Origin: an uncultured Porphyromonadaceae bacterium
Lineage (GTDB): Bacteria; Bacteroidota; Bacteroidia; Bacteroidales; Muribaculaceae
Direction of reading: 5' to 3'
Length of the DNA: 64,000 nt
Assembly: GCA_947177575.1 (NCBI GenBank)
Contig: CAMWVA010000003.1
Span: forward strand, 1-64,000
A program made the position numbers and the translations under genes. Shown here piece after piece: positions 61,408 through 64,000 of this stretch (the first letter of the stretch is position 1; every line of letters starts with the position of its first letter). Under the pieces are notes generated by a model, which had not been told where the DNA came from, did no database searches, and worked only from the letters and a program-made list of their open reading frames with translations.

Positions 61408-63396
61408 TTAAATCTTCGCACTCCAGCTACCCTCAGCGCTGCTTACCAGCACCACTACAGGGCTGCTTACATTAGTCTCAATACGTGCGCAGCCTTTAGC
61501 TGTACCCAAAGTAATACCTGTCATAGAGACAACACGCACCTCGGCATCTTCAGGCGCTGTAACCACTACAGCCATACCGTCACGACGGGCACTTACACCT
61601 GACAGTGTCACCTCATCGACACCCGAACCGCCATATTCAGCAAATTCGCGCACATCACTGGCTACAATATCGCCGTTCTCGTCCATCACCAATATTATAA
61701 CTGACGTATTAGCCAAGTCAATCACGGTCTCAGGTACAGCGAAAGTCAGCTCACAGGCTTTTGGTTGGTCGCCTGTCCATGATTCACTCAATGGTTCGCC
61801 GGCATAGGAAGGCTCAATACAGCGTGCCACATGCTGATACACCATTTTATCGAAAGATATGTATTGCACACCGAACTCTCCGCCTGCAAGATATTTCGTC
61901 ATGTAAGGTACAAGAAACTCACCGTATGCCGAGCTCACATACGATGCATCACGATTATAGAAACCATTAGTCTGCACATAGCCGGATGTATTACCGCGTA
62001 CATTATCCTCAACCATTACGGCAGCGGCTGTCAGCTGACGTGACTCAGCATCGTAAGCATTACGCACATCGAAATGAACTGTCAAATCCTTACCCCACGG
62101 AGAAGCAGCATCAGGAGCATCGACAGAAGTTATATTCACCTGATTATAGCTGCGACGTTCCATTTGGCTGGCTACCTCCTGACGACGGTCAGGCATCAGT
62201 CCGCGTGACGAACGGTTGAAGATAGCCTGAGGATAGCTGCTCGTACCGTTACGGTCTATAGTCGAAGCCACATACCCCTCAACACCCTCGTTCATAGGGT
62301 CGGCATAATTGATATTACCATGTATGGCAATAGGTATCACACGGCCTTTGCCTTCCTCAACCGGATAAATGTCATGATAATATTCCATTGAAGCAGCTCC
62401 CGAAGGACAGGCCTGACAACCGGTAGCTGTCAATTCTTCTATAACCACATTACTTACGTAGCTGACTGTAGGCAGACCTACAGCTCCGGTCAATACAGAA
62501 GCGGGTGCACCCTCATAATTAGGTGTCACCGTTATAGTATAGTTCAGTGTCGAGCTACTGCTCATTTCTATCGGATCAAATGTCACACGCTGATACAGGA
62601 GACTTGTACCGTTACCACCGAAAGCTTTGGTATAACTACGTGTCTGTGTCTCGTCACCGGCAGTGAGCACAGCTGTAAAACCGGCACAGGCTACAGGAGT
62701 CTTCATGCCGACATTCAGATCTATAGTTACCTCCTGTCCGGCATCAGCCACCTGAGGTGTCTTATTATCAAAAGTCACGGCATAATTACCTATCTGTATA
62801 TCGGTAAAGCCAGTCATTCCGAGGTCCTCACCTGTGCTGACAAAAGCCAGATGTACTGTCTTACCTGCAAAACCATTCAGCGGACAGTTAATTATCTTTG
62901 TGCTTACATCCGAAGCTGAGGTACCATTCACAGTACCTTCATATACCGGCACCTCACTGAAAGCATCATGTTCCGGACCATCTGTAGAGACCAGTACTTT
63001 AATCGGATTACGTCCCAGACCCCAGTTACCGGCGTTGCAATACACCGCACCGGTAAAGGTCAATTCCATAGCATCGTCAGTTATCTCTATCGGAGGAGTA
63101 ATGAGCCATTGATCAGCAGCTGTGGCAGGATCAAAATTAGTACAGCTCATAGCGTAGCACTTATCAGCATGACGGAGTAAGAGATATACCGGGCCGTCAC
63201 CTGTACTGCCGAAATAATCGCTCATTGAAGATGCCGGCACGGCACCGTTGCCATAAGTAGTCCACCCGTCGGTAGGATAATCGCTGTGCTGTTCCATAGC
63301 AATAAAGTTCTCGCTGAACAGCACCGGTGTTTCAACAGCACCAAAGGCACTTATAGCCAATGTAGCTGTCACAATCATGGTATAAAGCTTTTTCAT
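61408..63396 (-). CDS. Omp28-like/choice-of-anchor exported protein with a CxxC motif and a possible C-terminal sorting-like domain
   Basis: Signal peptide MKKLYTMIVTATLAISAFGA; N-terminal FSENF...DQWLITPPIEI; ELTATGCQACPSGAASMEYYHD; C-terminal VRVVSMTGITLG. Confidence 0.75.
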   Translation of the reverse strand: MKKLYTMIVTATLAISAFGAVETPVLFSENFIAMEQHSDYPTDGWTTYGNGAVPASSMSDYFGSTGDGPVYLLLRHADKCYAMSCTNFDPATAADQWLITPPIEITDDAMELTFTGAVYCNAGNWGLGRNPIKVLVSTDGPEHDAFSEVPVYEGTVNGTSASDVSTKIINCPLNGFAGKTVHLAFVSTGEDLGMTGFTDIQIGNYAVTFDNKTPQVADAGQEVTIDLNVGMKTPVACAGFTAVLTAGDETQTRSYTKAFGGNGTSLLYQRVTFDPIEMSSSSTLNYTITVTPNYEGAPASVLTGAVGLPTVSYVSNVVIEELTATGCQACPSGAASMEYYHDIYPVEEGKGRVIPIAIHGNINYADPMNEGVEGYVASTIDRNGTSSYPQAIFNRSSRGLMPDRRQEVASQMERRSYNQVNITSVDAPDAASPWGKDLTVHFDVRNAYDAESRQLTAAAVMVEDNVRGNTSGYVQTNGFYNRDASYVSSAYGEFLVPYMTKYLAGGEFGVQYISFDKMVYQHVARCIEPSYAGEPLSESWTGDQPKACELTFAVPETVIDLANTSVIILVMDENGDIVASDVREFAEYGGSGVDEVTLSGVSARRDGMAVVVTAPEDAEVRVVSMTGITLGTAKGCARIETNVSSPVVVLVSSAEGSWSAKI

Positions 63397-63647
63397 ATAT
63401 ATTTAAGGAGTATGTTTGGTATTTCAGTATATGGCAATAGATCCGACCTAAGTCAGAACACTATAGTTGTCGTTTAGACCCGGACAGCAGGGCTCAGTTT
63501 AAGTCGGTCTGAATTTAAGCCGCCGGTCTAACCGTAACGGCTTCACTTGCAAAATTAATAGCTTTCTCTCAATACCCCAAACTTTTTTAATCTTTACTGC
63601 TTCTGTTAGACAACACAAAAGATAGTCAACATACGGCCAACTTACTT

Positions 63648-64000
63648 TCACTCGCTGAAACCGATAGAGAGAAAATGAAGAATAGGCGCCATCCCTGTAA
63701 TCCAATAGTACCAGCTGTGAACTCCGCTCCGCATCCGGTAATCAATAGGAATAGCCTTTCTTTTCATAGCAAGGAAAAATTCGACATTACCCTCATAAAA
63801 GAAGTCATTATCTCCGCAATCTGTATACCATCGTACACTTTTCAGCTTCTCTACCTCTTCAGGAGTAGCATTCTCCACGTACGCCGATGGATTGTTAACG
63901 ATAAGTGAATTTGCATAGTCCTTATCAGTCTTGGCCATTTGGCTCTGTTCCGGATGGCCTAATATACCGCTTATCGCACACGAAGCACCGTAGAGTTCCG
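63648..64000 (-). CDS. C-terminal part of an esterase-family alpha/beta hydrolase, truncated by the right window edge
   Basis: Frame is open through 64000 (ELYGASCAISGILGHPEQSQMAKTDKDYANSLI...); VRWYTDCGDNDFFYEGNVEFFLAMKRKAIPIDYRMRSGVHSWYYW. Confidence 0.7.
   Translation of the reverse strand, partial: ELYGASCAISGILGHPEQSQMAKTDKDYANSLIVNNPSAYVENATPEEVEKLKSVRWYTDCGDNDFFYEGNVEFFLAMKRKAIPIDYRMRSGVHSWYYWITGMAPILHFLSIGFSE

Overview
This 64 kb window is a Bacteroidales chromosome segment. Protein content and TAnnTTTG-type promoters suggest a Muribaculaceae-like or related genome. Most of it is housekeeping: pseudouridine synthase, transketolase, cydAB, chromate transporters, folC, RNase G/E, HU, patatin-BamA, serB, a DUF349 protein, cyclophilin, rnpB RNA, a glycogen operon, complex I, F1Fo ATP synthase, serine dehydratase and RNase Z. 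Points that stand out: (1) a compact, AT-rich AAA/ABC-ATPase + DUF4435 (TOPRIM-like) pair at 19.9-21.5 kb that resembles a minimal PARIS-type anti-phage system, with a 66-bp perfect spacerless palindrome upstream and a 28-bp-arm hairpin downstream; (2) the complete atpDCBEFHAG cluster lies between nuoH and nuoI, giving a continuous co-directional respiratory cluster with one very good promoter upstream of nuoA and no nuoEFG; (3) an intergenic repeat family built on the self-palindrome GCGAGCTKMAGCTCGC, present at three loci about 59 kb apart; (4) a 6S-like structured RNA at about 17.69-17.94 kb that the ORF track overlaps; (5) a probable minus-strand sRNA at about 60.1-60.2 kb; (6) a 29-codon basic microprotein (mS38/AURKAIP1-like) between HU and rng that is absent from the ORF track, and a structured rng leader. 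Everything is from reading the sequence by eye. No database search or folding program was run.
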